From: a virus
DNA length: 26,659 bases
Direction: 5' to 3' (one strand)
IMG/VR virus record: IMGVR_UViG_3300043446_001546
Coordinates: 1 to 26,659 of that record
A model generated the notes under the pieces. That model saw only the letters and a list, made by a program, of their open reading frames with translations, was not told the origin of the DNA and ran no database searches. Shown one piece after another: positions 13,753 to 21,275 of this stretch (position 1 is the stretch's first letter; each line of letters opens with the position of its first letter). The position numbers were made by a program, and so were the translations under genes.

Positions 13753-15468
13753 TTACAACTCCGCACTAAAGGTAAGCCAGTTATTATTATTAACGCCACC
13801 TGTTGAATTACGAAGACACGGAGAATCGCCAGTGGTAAGTGCAGCAGAAGATATATAAACTGTTATTCCGTCTACTCTAGAATTATTAGAAGTAGGAACA
13901 GCACTCGCTGGAGCAAATCCAGTTTTAACTAAATTTGCATAATCAGATGCTGTGCCAGTTGTTCCCATTGTTGGAGCAACTCTCATTGTTACGGGAAATT
14001 TTACACAATATCTAGCATAAGTAGTTTGATCATTTGTAGAGCCATTAAAAAAATCCTGATAAACATCAGTTGGAACAATAGCATAATAATATCTTTGACA
14101 AGTACCTAATTCTCCTTGAACAGTTCCGTTAGCACGAGTAAAAGGTGTGACTCCTGAACCTATCTCTAACTGAATACCTGTGGCTTCAAAATAATCATTT
14201 GCTCCAGCTGTTCCAGTAGGAGTATAAAATAAAATTATAGATAATTCTGTTATACTTGCCGAAAGAGTTGTGGTGTAACTAAAACGCTGCCAATTAGTTG
14301 TTAAAGTAGCGGTGCTATTTATAGGTTGAGCATCTCCAGTATATGACCCATTTAATCTATTTTGGTTAGTTCCTGTGCCAGTAAAAAGAGCAACGGTCAA
14401 AGCCGAAGAAGTTGCGGAAAAGTTAGCACCTGAGCGAGCATAGAAAGACAATGTTACAGTTTTGCCAGCATAAGGTATTGAGTTTACTGTTTCAAAATTC
14501 TGCACTAAATAAATCGGGTCTGTGTTTGTTGAACTTGCATTCCGTTTAATTCGTGCACAGTACTGGATAAATGGTAAATTTGTCGTGTCAGAAGTGTTTT
14601 CTCTACTAACGACAGTTGCGCCACCGCCTGTAGTTGTTCCAACCAACCATCTATCTGCTGTATATTTAGAACCTGTATATGAAGAAAACGAAGTTCCTCT
14701 TTGCCAAATGTCCATACCACCATTGATTACCGCATTCTTACCAGCAATACTATAATTAGTTTGTGGAACATATGTAGAACTAGCATTAGACTGTGTTAAA
14801 TAAGTTGAACTTGCATTAGATTGCGTCAAATAAGTTGAGGCTGCATTAGACTGTGTTAAATATGTAGATGCGGCAGTAGATGTAGATAATTTAGCAGATA
14901 ATGCTGAATCTATTTCCGATTGTGTATATGTATTTACTGAATTAAGATTAGTTATTGTTACTACTTCTACGATATCATTTGCTGCCGCTGCTGATGTTAG
15001 AGTAACTGTATTTCCACCAGATGTTGTATAGTCTGTTGTACGTAGCAAAAGGAGACCATTAAAATAAACTTGCTCATATCCTTCTATAAAGGATATAGAT
15101 GTTGTAAATACTGTTTGTCCACCAGTTGCTGTAAATGCTTGTCTGCGAATTAAATTTGTATCAAAAGAAAGACTGTCAGAATCTGAATCTATCCAAATTT
15201 GTCCTACAATTGGGCTGGAAGGTTCTGATGTTGTATATGATGCTGGAAATGATAGGGATGTAAGAGAAGTTGGAGAATAGTTTGTGCCAGAAGAAGAGTA
15301 TAAAATTTGTCCAGCATTTGGAGATTGTGTTGTACCTGTTCCGCCATATTGTGTAGGAATGCTGCTAGTAGAATCTACATTTCCGCTTGAATCAATTGTG
15401 AGCGGGCCAGCAGAAGAAATGCCCTTGACTATGAGCTTATTCTTTACCTTAAAATCTTTATCTGCCAT
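13753..15468 (-). CDS. Tail fibre with DFKVKN anchor, STYLTQSNA repeats and jelly-roll-like region
   Basis: A 571-residue fibre. The N-terminal anchor MADKDFKVKNKLIVKG is shared with the 938-aa fibre. It continues with a YGGTGTTQ shaft motif and a module around residue 125 (EGYEQVYFNGLLLLRTTDYT) that also occurs in the 418-aa fibre. Residues about 195-235 hold four copies of a nine-residue repeat (STYLTQSNA and variants), probably a helical stalk. From about 245 a common phage fibre domain starts (KNAVINGGMDIWQRGTSF ... DRW), with a carbohydrate-binding-module-like jelly roll (LSFYARSG, WQRFSYTTTL, YFEATGIQLEIGS) and a C-terminal beta region. It differs from its neighbours in having no glycine-rich tip. 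The ATG lacks a well-placed Shine-Dalgarno (GGGGA is twelve bases away). Confidence 0.85.
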   Translation of the reverse strand: MADKDFKVKNKLIVKGISSAGPLTIDSSGNVDSTSSIPTQYGGTGTTQSPNAGQILYSSSGTNYSPTSLTSLSFPASYTTSEPSSPIVGQIWIDSDSDSLSFDTNLIRRQAFTATGGQTVFTTSISFIEGYEQVYFNGLLLLRTTDYTTSGGNTVTLTSAAAANDIVEVVTITNLNSVNTYTQSEIDSALSAKLSTSTAASTYLTQSNAASTYLTQSNASSTYLTQSNASSTYVPQTNYSIAGKNAVINGGMDIWQRGTSFSSYTGSKYTADRWLVGTTTGGGATVVSRENTSDTTNLPFIQYCARIKRNASSTNTDPIYLVQNFETVNSIPYAGKTVTLSFYARSGANFSATSSALTVALFTGTGTNQNRLNGSYTGDAQPINSTATLTTNWQRFSYTTTLSASITELSIILFYTPTGTAGANDYFEATGIQLEIGSGVTPFTRANGTVQGELGTCQRYYYAIVPTDVYQDFFNGSTNDQTTYARYCVKFPVTMRVAPTMGTTGTASDYANLVKTGFAPASAVPTSNNSRVDGITVYISSAALTTGDSPCLRNSTGGVNNNNWLTFSAEL

Positions 15469-15492
15469 TCAGGTTCACTGTCCCCTTTTTGG

Positions 15493-15498
15493 ATTATA
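15493..15498 (-). promoter_or_regulatory. Possible -10 box upstream of the DFKVKN fibre
   Basis: A perfect TATAAT stands 24 bases before the ATG at 15468. The hexamer 17 bases upstream (AAAACA) is a poor -35, and TGGTAAAAT just upstream offers a second, extended -10 reading. The region is AT-rich, so this is weak. Confidence 0.25.
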
Positions 15499-15519
15499 GT
15501 CTATTTTACCATATATGTT

Positions 15520-16023
15520 TTAAAAATAGTTTATATTTAAAAGACAGCGAATCTTAGTATCTGTCTGGGATACTCCTGTGTGTAGGACATCTGAATTGAA
15601 CACTACTAGCCTATTTTCAAGGCTTTCTACCTTATCTCCATTTTCAAATAAGGTATATCCATTATTAGTATTTAAATAAAATACTGCTGTTTTATGATTA
15701 AGTTTTGAATCTGTATGAAATCCGCCCTCTACATGTTTTTCAGTTCTTGTTCCCAAATTTGCTTTTACTCTCATGAGCAATGGACTATTTATTTTTTCAA
15801 TGAGTGGAACTATATACTGATAGAAATCGGAGGACACCCCTTGATTTTCTCTATATAAAACATGAGTAAATTGATGCCTATCTAAGTTAAATTCTTCATC
15901 TAAATTTTCTTTGGTTATAATTTCATTATAATACCATGGAAAATTATAGTTATTTACAAATATTGATTTTATTAATTTAAAGCTATCTTCATCTAAATAA
16001 TTGTCAAATACTTCGTAAGACAT
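15520..16023 (-). CDS. 2-oxoglutarate/Fe(II)-dependent oxygenase
   Basis: A 167-residue enzyme from ATG 16023; a GTG six bases upstream (16029) is an alternative start. It has the facial triad of the 2OG-Fe(II) superfamily: HTD in GGFHTDSKLNH (His and Asp, residues 103 and 105) and a distal His in FNSDVLHTG (residue 148). An Arg eleven residues later (IRCLLNINYF) is suitable for binding the 2OG carboxylate. Length and layout fit the prolyl-4-hydroxylase-like group often found in aquatic phages. It would couple 2-oxoglutarate decarboxylation to hydroxylation of a substrate that cannot be read from sequence. A near-consensus promoter lies 27 bases upstream, so unlike its neighbours it may be transcribed separately. 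Candidate substrates are fibre proteins, since the gene sits within the fibre block. Confidence 0.86.
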   Translation of the reverse strand: MSYEVFDNYLDEDSFKLIKSIFVNNYNFPWYYNEIITKENLDEEFNLDRHQFTHVLYRENQGVSSDFYQYIVPLIEKINSPLLMRVKANLGTRTEKHVEGGFHTDSKLNHKTAVFYLNTNNGYTLFENGDKVESLENRLVVFNSDVLHTGVSQTDTKIRCLLNINYF

Positions 16024-16049
16024 TTTCACTTCTTTCTACTATTTACTTT

Positions 16050-16078
16050 ATTATATAATATATTATTGTTCTTGCCAA
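16050..16078 (-). promoter_or_regulatory. Near-consensus sigma70 promoter for the oxygenase gene
   Basis: TTGGCA (16078-16073, five of six) is followed by exactly 17 bases and a perfect TATAAT (16055-16050). The predicted start is about 16043, giving a leader of roughly 14-20 bases that contains GAAAGAAG as a modest ribosome binding site. The -35 lies in the last codons of the upstream MAHF gene. It is the best promoter match I found in the window. Confidence 0.65.
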
Positions 16079-16428
16079 GAGCCTATTGATTCGTCCCAAT
16101 AATAAAATTTATCGTCATCTGGTCTAGGAACTGGAGCTTTCCATAAACATGACTCTTCATCTAATATCCATGACGGAAATGGTTTTGGGTATAAAAATGC
16201 ATCTCTTTGTTCATCATAAATCATTCCAAGTCCAGCAAAATTTTTTCTTAAAGGTATTCCACCTAATCTATGAGTATTTCCAAATGTATTATAAGAAGTT
16301 TTTATCCATCTGCCGCCAAGTCCACAATCAGTAGAAAGATATTCGCTTCCTCTCTCTTCATATAAATCATCAACAACCAATACACGTATCACATTATTAT
16401 GATCATCTATTTCTGCAAAATGTGCCAC
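16063..16428 (-). CDS. MAHF-type small phage protein, copy 2 (GTG start)
   Basis: A 121-residue paralogue of the proteins at 11502-11864 and 20816-21220. The start is GTG 16428, with AAGGAG six bases upstream. It keeps the family pattern: MAHFAEIDDHNNVIRV, RWIKTSYNTFG, LRKNFAGLGMIYDEQRDAF, YPKPFPSWILDEESCLWKAP, and a C-terminal YYWDESIGSWQEQ. Compared with the other two it has an inserted GNTHRLGGIP loop and replaces IPPKPYNSW with YPKPFPSW, so it is the most diverged copy. It follows the 938-aa glycine-rich fibre after 26 bases. A fibre-linked role is suggested only by repeated pairing with fibres. Confidence 0.82.
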   Translation of the reverse strand: MAHFAEIDDHNNVIRVLVVDDLYEERGSEYLSTDCGLGGRWIKTSYNTFGNTHRLGGIPLRKNFAGLGMIYDEQRDAFLYPKPFPSWILDEESCLWKAPVPRPDDDKFYYWDESIGSWQEQ

Positions 16429-16454
16429 TTTTTCTCCTTATTTTAATCAAAAAA

Positions 16455-19271
16455 TTACTTTAGATATCTGATAATAACTATACCAGATCCTCCGTTAGTT
16501 GAATCTCCTAAGTTTATTGATCCTGAAGTGTAGAATCTTCCTGGGAATGCTCCACCACCGCCGCCACCAGTATTTGCTAAGCCAACTTCATTTGAGTATC
16601 CACCAGAATATCTAATTCCATTTCCTCCACCACCTAAACCGCCCTGTGGATTTTCAGTATTTGTAGCACCACCACCGCCGCCAGCAATATACCATGTTCC
16701 AGTTAATCCGTCTTGAGTTCCAAATCCTGTTGATTTGCACCATTGAGAATATGCAGACGATCCATCTCCACCCTGTGCATTACCATCAGTTCCGCCATTT
16801 TCTCCTGCACCTCCACCACCTCCGCCATAGGTTCCATATGCACCACCAGCTTGTCCATTATTTCCTTGACCTGAAGTTCCAGCACCTGCACCTCCATTCC
16901 ATTGAGATCCACCTCCACCTGAACCTCCAGTTCCGCCAGCATTTGGATTATTTCCATAATCTCCTCCGCCTGCTCCACCACCTGTTGCAGTTATTGTAGA
17001 AAATCCAGAACCACTTAAAGATGAACTTTGTCCTTGATATCCATTTCTATTTGCACTTTCAACCGCTGATTGAGCTCCAGAACCTATGCTTGCTGTATAA
17101 GTAGTTCCACTACTAAAAGATCTTCCAGAAGTATAAACTAATCCACCAGCGCCACCTCCACCGCCATATTGTAGTCCTCCAGATCCACCTCCTGCTATAA
17201 CTAAAATTTCAGCATTAGATATATTTTGAGATGGAACAAAGTTTGATGTTCCTGTAAATGCATGATAAACATAAGTATTATCATAACTTATAAGTCCACC
17301 AGTTGCTTTTGCTGTTCCTAAACCTGTATAAAAAGATCCTGTACTTAAATATTTATGATATGTATAGCCTCCAGCAGAAGTAACAGTTCCTCCTGTTGCA
17401 GCTTGAGATCCAGCATATCTTACTATAACTAATCCTGAACCACCGCCACCGCCAGTTCCTGGATCTCTTGTTCCTCCACTTCCGCTTCCAGTATTTTGTG
17501 TAGCTGAACTTACAGAGGTTCCTCCTCCAGACGTTGCTCCTCCGCCACCTCCTGCGCCGCCTGGTCCTCCTCCGCCACCTCCAGCAAAGGCTCCGCTAAC
17601 TCCAGTACTGGTTGCAGTTGCCCATGCAGAATATGATGAATTTGCAGCACCGCCAGCACCACCGCCACCTCCCGAATCTGCTCCAGCTCCAGATGCTCCT
17701 CCGCCTCCGCCACCAATATAGTTTCCTGTTTGTGCTCCGCCACGATTACCTTGTCCTGATGTTCCTGCTGCCCAAGTACCTGGTGAGTTTGTTCCAGTTC
17801 CGCCAGCTCCTCCACCTGAACCCCCAGTTAATCCAGCAACAGAACCGCTGTTCATTCCACTTCCATAACCACCGCCGCCACCAACAGATTCTGTTAATGA
17901 TCCAAATTGTGAATTACTTCCACTATTTCCAAATTGAGAACTTCCTGGTGCGGCAGCACCAGCTCCTATTTTTACTGGATATGCTTGCTGTAAATTTAAT
18001 ACTTGTGAACTAAATACTTGAAATCCTCCAGCGCCGCCGCCGCCTGCATTTTGTGTTCCTCCAGATCCTCCTCCAGCAATAACCATAATATCTGTAGTCA
18101 ATGTTGCAGCATCTGTAGTTATCTGATTACTTGCTGCAGATTGTGTTGATGTTCCTATGGCGTTAGTTGCGGTGACTGTAAATGTGTAATTTGTTGCAGA
18201 AGTTAGTCCAGTTATATTTATTGTTCCTGAACCTGCTTGAGACAACGTACCAGTTCCTCCAGCTGGGGAGGATGTTGCAGTATAAGAAGTAATTGTTGAT
18301 CCGCCATTATTAGTAGGAGCTGTGAATGATATTGTTGCAGTTGTTTGTCCTGTTTTTGTTGCTGTACCTATTGTTGGTGCTTGTGGTGCTGTTGCTGCTG
18401 TCAAAGATGCTGAAGCAGAAGAAGCAGAAGAAGTTCCGTTAGTATTGGTTGCAGTAACTGTGTAAGTATAGTTAGTTCCTGCTGTATCACCAGTAACAAC
18501 TATTGGTGACGATGCGCCTGTGTTAGACTGACCACCAGATGAGGTGACTGTATACGATGTAATTGTAGATCCACCAGTTGCTGGAGCAGTAAATGCTACG
18601 GAAGCTTGTGGTGATGATCCATATGCTATTCCAGTTACGTTAGTTGCTGTTGGTGCTGATGGCGTTGCTGGTACGGTAGTTGCAGTAACTGCTGTTGAAG
18701 CAGTTGAAGCTGCAGATGTACCATAGACGCTAGTTGAAGTAACAGTGTATGTATATTGTGTTGAAGACTGTAATCCAGTTACAGTAACTGGTGATGAAGA
18801 ACCTGAAAATGTACTTGGAGACGTTGATGGAGACGGAGTTACTGTATAAGTAGAACCTGGAACAGATCCTGGAGTAAATGCAACAGACATCTGTCCATTA
18901 TTAAATGCTCTTCCAGTTCCTTGATTTGTGGCAGTAACTCCAGTAGGAGCAGTTGGAACTGCTCCAATTGGAATCCATGTTGTTCCATTATAAAATTCAG
19001 GATAACCTAATTCAGTATTAGAATGAATTGTTCCAGAAGATGGAGACCCTGGTCTTGCCGCCGTATTTCCTATTGTATATTCATTTGGTTTTGTTACCCA
19101 TGTTGTATTTGTTCCGTCTGTTTGTAAAATTTTATTTGCATTTCCAGATTGGGGCGGCAGTAATGAATTCAAAGTATTATTAGTAGAAGTTTGTCCTGTT
19201 CCACCCATAGATACAGGAAGTGGTGTTTGGATATCTATACCATTCTTTACTTTGAAATCTTTGTTAGCCAT
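16455..19271 (-). CDS. FN3 and double glycine-rich tail fibre with DFKVKN anchor
   Basis: At 938 residues this is the largest protein in the window. GGGAG precedes ATG 19271. The anchor MANKDFKVKNGIDIQTPLPV with the SMGGTGQTS shaft motif matches the fibre at 13753, whereas the rest matches the RARDIAN-type fibres. A GTIHSNTELGYPEFYNGTTW module lies near residue 80-100. Three FN3-like repeats lie at about 105-199, 200-294 and 295-387. Two complete glycine-rich domains follow. The first begins TDIMVIAGGGSGG at about 394 and closes with GGSGLVIVRYAG. A linker with GGLISYDNTYVYHAFTG leads to the second, which begins AEILVIAGGGSGG and ends the protein at GGSGIVIIRYLK. The gene looks like a hybrid made by N-terminal exchange plus duplication of the tip domain. 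Confidence 0.87.
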   Translation of the reverse strand: MANKDFKVKNGIDIQTPLPVSMGGTGQTSTNNTLNSLLPPQSGNANKILQTDGTNTTWVTKPNEYTIGNTAARPGSPSSGTIHSNTELGYPEFYNGTTWIPIGAVPTAPTGVTATNQGTGRAFNNGQMSVAFTPGSVPGSTYTVTPSPSTSPSTFSGSSSPVTVTGLQSSTQYTYTVTSTSVYGTSAASTASTAVTATTVPATPSAPTATNVTGIAYGSSPQASVAFTAPATGGSTITSYTVTSSGGQSNTGASSPIVVTGDTAGTNYTYTVTATNTNGTSSASSASASLTAATAPQAPTIGTATKTGQTTATISFTAPTNNGGSTITSYTATSSPAGGTGTLSQAGSGTINITGLTSATNYTFTVTATNAIGTSTQSAASNQITTDAATLTTDIMVIAGGGSGGTQNAGGGGAGGFQVFSSQVLNLQQAYPVKIGAGAAAPGSSQFGNSGSNSQFGSLTESVGGGGGYGSGMNSGSVAGLTGGSGGGAGGTGTNSPGTWAAGTSGQGNRGGAQTGNYIGGGGGGASGAGADSGGGGGAGGAANSSYSAWATATSTGVSGAFAGGGGGGPGGAGGGGGATSGGGTSVSSATQNTGSGSGGTRDPGTGGGGGSGLVIVRYAGSQAATGGTVTSAGGYTYHKYLSTGSFYTGLGTAKATGGLISYDNTYVYHAFTGTSNFVPSQNISNAEILVIAGGGSGGLQYGGGGGAGGLVYTSGRSFSSGTTYTASIGSGAQSAVESANRNGYQGQSSSLSGSGFSTITATGGGAGGGDYGNNPNAGGTGGSGGGGSQWNGGAGAGTSGQGNNGQAGGAYGTYGGGGGGAGENGGTDGNAQGGDGSSAYSQWCKSTGFGTQDGLTGTWYIAGGGGGATNTENPQGGLGGGGNGIRYSGGYSNEVGLANTGGGGGGAFPGRFYTSGSINLGDSTNGGSGIVIIRYLK

Positions 19272-19285
19272 TTATTACTCCCATT

Positions 19286-20809
19286 TTATATTATTGCAGT
19301 CTTAAGATATCTAACTACCACTACACCAGATCCGCCGTTTGGACCATTAGCACTATATCCAGACCCATTTGCTCCATTTCCTGTATTTGTTCCTCCTGCA
19401 GATCCAATGCCAGTTCCATTTGGACCTCCCGAACCTCCACTTCCTCCAGAACCATATGTACTAAATCCAGAAATTGTTGGACCTCCAGTTCCACCAGCTG
19501 GACCGCTAGGATTATTATTATAGTAACCACCTTGTCCACCAGCACCGCCATTTGGTGAACCTCCAGTTCCACCAGCTCCTGCTGTGTTACCAGTTCCCCA
19601 CCCACCACCGCCGCCGCCATTTGATGTTACAGAAACTGCTCCTCCAATTAAACTACTGGGACTTCCAGAGCCACCTGCTCTATTTCCACCAGTTCCGCCT
19701 GCGCCAACAGTAACAGTATAATTTCCTGTTGCAAAATTAATTGTTGATGTTGATACTCCACCGCCGCCACCTCCGCCGCCACCGCCAATATAACTTCCTC
19801 CGCCGTCACCATTACATGCTCCACCTGCTGCGCCGCCGCCAACAACAACATATGTTGCGGAAAGAGTTGAATTAGATATAGACAATGTATCTGATGAGCT
19901 AGTAAATGTTCTATAATAATATGATGAATCAGATGTCAATGTTCCACCCGTAACTGTAGATGGTAAGGACGGAGTAATACTATTTGTTATTAAACTAGCA
20001 GCTGAATCTCCATTAGCATTTACAGCTTTTATATAAAAAGAATAAGAATTTCCATTTGTAAGATTTGAAATTGTTAATTGTGATGTAGTTTGTGCTGGAG
20101 AGAACGCTGTATAATTAACTCCATCTGTTGAATATTTATAATTTGTAACTGTTGATCCGCCAGTAGAGCTTTGTGTAAAATTAATATATGCTTTTGTATT
20201 TCCTTTTTCTGCAGAAACTGCAGTTGGTGCTGATGGCACAGTAGTTGCAGTAACTGCTGCTGATGCAGCAGATGGTGAAGATGTACCATAAACACTAGAT
20301 GCTGTTACTGTATATGTGTAACTTGTATTTGATTGAAGTCCTGTTATAACAATTGGCGATGACGAACCTGTTGCTGTATATGAGCCAGGACTTGATGTAA
20401 CAGTATATGTAGCTCCTGGCACAGTGCCTGGCGTAAATGAAATAGATGCCTGTCCATTGTTAAATGCCCGTCCTGATCCTTGATCTGTAGCAGTAACAGA
20501 TGATGGGGCTGTTGGGATTGCTCCAATAGGAAGCCATGCATTTCCACTATAAAATTCTGGATAACCTAATTCTGTATTAGAATAAATATCTCCCGTTGAA
20601 GGAGATGCAGGACGAGAAGCAGTATTTCCGCTTTTAACACCCTTATTATTTTGAACATATGTTTGTGTTGCTAATGCTGATGTATCTGAAATTCCATGTA
20701 CTGATGTTGTAGCAGAATTATGGCTAGAGATAGCTGCCGCTGTCTCTACATCTGTCGCCAAACTTGTGGCGGTAGAGAGAACGTTAGCAACATCCCTAGC
20801 CCTTGTCAA
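19286..20809 (-). CDS. FN3/glycine-rich tail fibre, RARDVAN-type N-terminus (TTG start)
   Basis: A 507-residue fibre. The start is TTG 20809; GGAG nine bases upstream is formed by the last codons and stop of the preceding MAHY gene. The anchor (MTRARDVANVLSTATSLATD ... TTSVHGISDTSALATQTY) matches the fibres at 11864 and 21276. A GDIYSNTELGYPEFYSG module, two FN3-like repeats (about 98-191 and 192-280) and a YYYRTFTSSSDTLSIS linker follow. The single glycine-rich domain (about 320-507) begins YVVVGGGAAGG and closes with GGSGVVVVRYLK. One domain and a short linker make it the most compact of the RARDIAN-type fibres. Probable receptor-binding fibre. Confidence 0.86.
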   Translation of the reverse strand: MTRARDVANVLSTATSLATDVETAAAISSHNSATTSVHGISDTSALATQTYVQNNKGVKSGNTASRPASPSTGDIYSNTELGYPEFYSGNAWLPIGAIPTAPSSVTATDQGSGRAFNNGQASISFTPGTVPGATYTVTSSPGSYTATGSSSPIVITGLQSNTSYTYTVTASSVYGTSSPSAASAAVTATTVPSAPTAVSAEKGNTKAYINFTQSSTGGSTVTNYKYSTDGVNYTAFSPAQTTSQLTISNLTNGNSYSFYIKAVNANGDSAASLITNSITPSLPSTVTGGTLTSDSSYYYRTFTSSSDTLSISNSTLSATYVVVGGGAAGGACNGDGGGSYIGGGGGGGGGGVSTSTINFATGNYTVTVGAGGTGGNRAGGSGSPSSLIGGAVSVTSNGGGGGGWGTGNTAGAGGTGGSPNGGAGGQGGYYNNNPSGPAGGTGGPTISGFSTYGSGGSGGSGGPNGTGIGSAGGTNTGNGANGSGYSANGPNGGSGVVVVRYLKTAII

Positions 20810-20815
20810 TTTATA

Positions 20816-21220
20816 TTACTCCAATACTACAACTTGCCAATTTAGGTCTTCTTCTACCCAACGGTAGAGTTGACCATCTGTTGGCATTGGTGTTGGTGCA
20901 TCCCAAAGACATGTATCTTCATTGAGTACCCAAGAATTATATGGTTTAGGTGGAATAAATGCATCACGGGCTGCATCATATGTATACCCAATACCTGCAT
21001 AATTCTTTCTAAATCCAGATTCTTCTGTTAGTTCATTTGTTTCTGGGTTTCTGCGCTTCCCGCCCATCGAATTATATGATGTACGCTTGCATACTTGTCC
21101 GTATACTTCTGCGTAATGGGCTTCCCAATCAGAAATGCCATCAACAACTTCATCTTCATTGCGACCAACGATTACTTGTGTAACAACGTTGTTTTCGTCA
21201 AGAAAAGCGTAATGTGCCAT
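20816..21220 (-). CDS. MAHY-type small phage protein, copy 3
   Basis: A 134-residue protein with a perfect AGGAGG seven bases before ATG 21220. It carries the family pattern: MAHYAFLDENNVVTQVIVGRNEDE, a longer middle (ISDWEAHYAEVYGQVCKRTSYNSMGGKRRNPETNE), and FRKNYAGIGYTYDAARDAF. It then has IPPKPYNSWVLNEDTCLWDAP and a final YRWVEEDLNWQVV. It is the longest of the three copies and the closest to the form common in aquatic phages. DNA around its IPPKPYNSW segment is very similar to that of copy 1. It lies between two glycine-rich fibres; GGAGTAA at its end also supplies the ribosome binding site of the next gene. Confidence 0.83.
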   Translation of the reverse strand: MAHYAFLDENNVVTQVIVGRNEDEVVDGISDWEAHYAEVYGQVCKRTSYNSMGGKRRNPETNELTEESGFRKNYAGIGYTYDAARDAFIPPKPYNSWVLNEDTCLWDAPTPMPTDGQLYRWVEEDLNWQVVVLE

Positions 21221-21275
21221 TTTATTACCTCCTATTTTATATATTTTACCATTTTGTAAATGATAAGTCTATTAT

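Noticed and set aside
17612-18013. Plus-strand open frames opposite the glycine-rich fibres (here 133 codons, also near 13080, 16694, 21558 and 22448)
   Set aside because: They are low-complexity mirrors of GGN-rich codons, which leave few stops in other frames. The minus-strand fibres explain the sequence.
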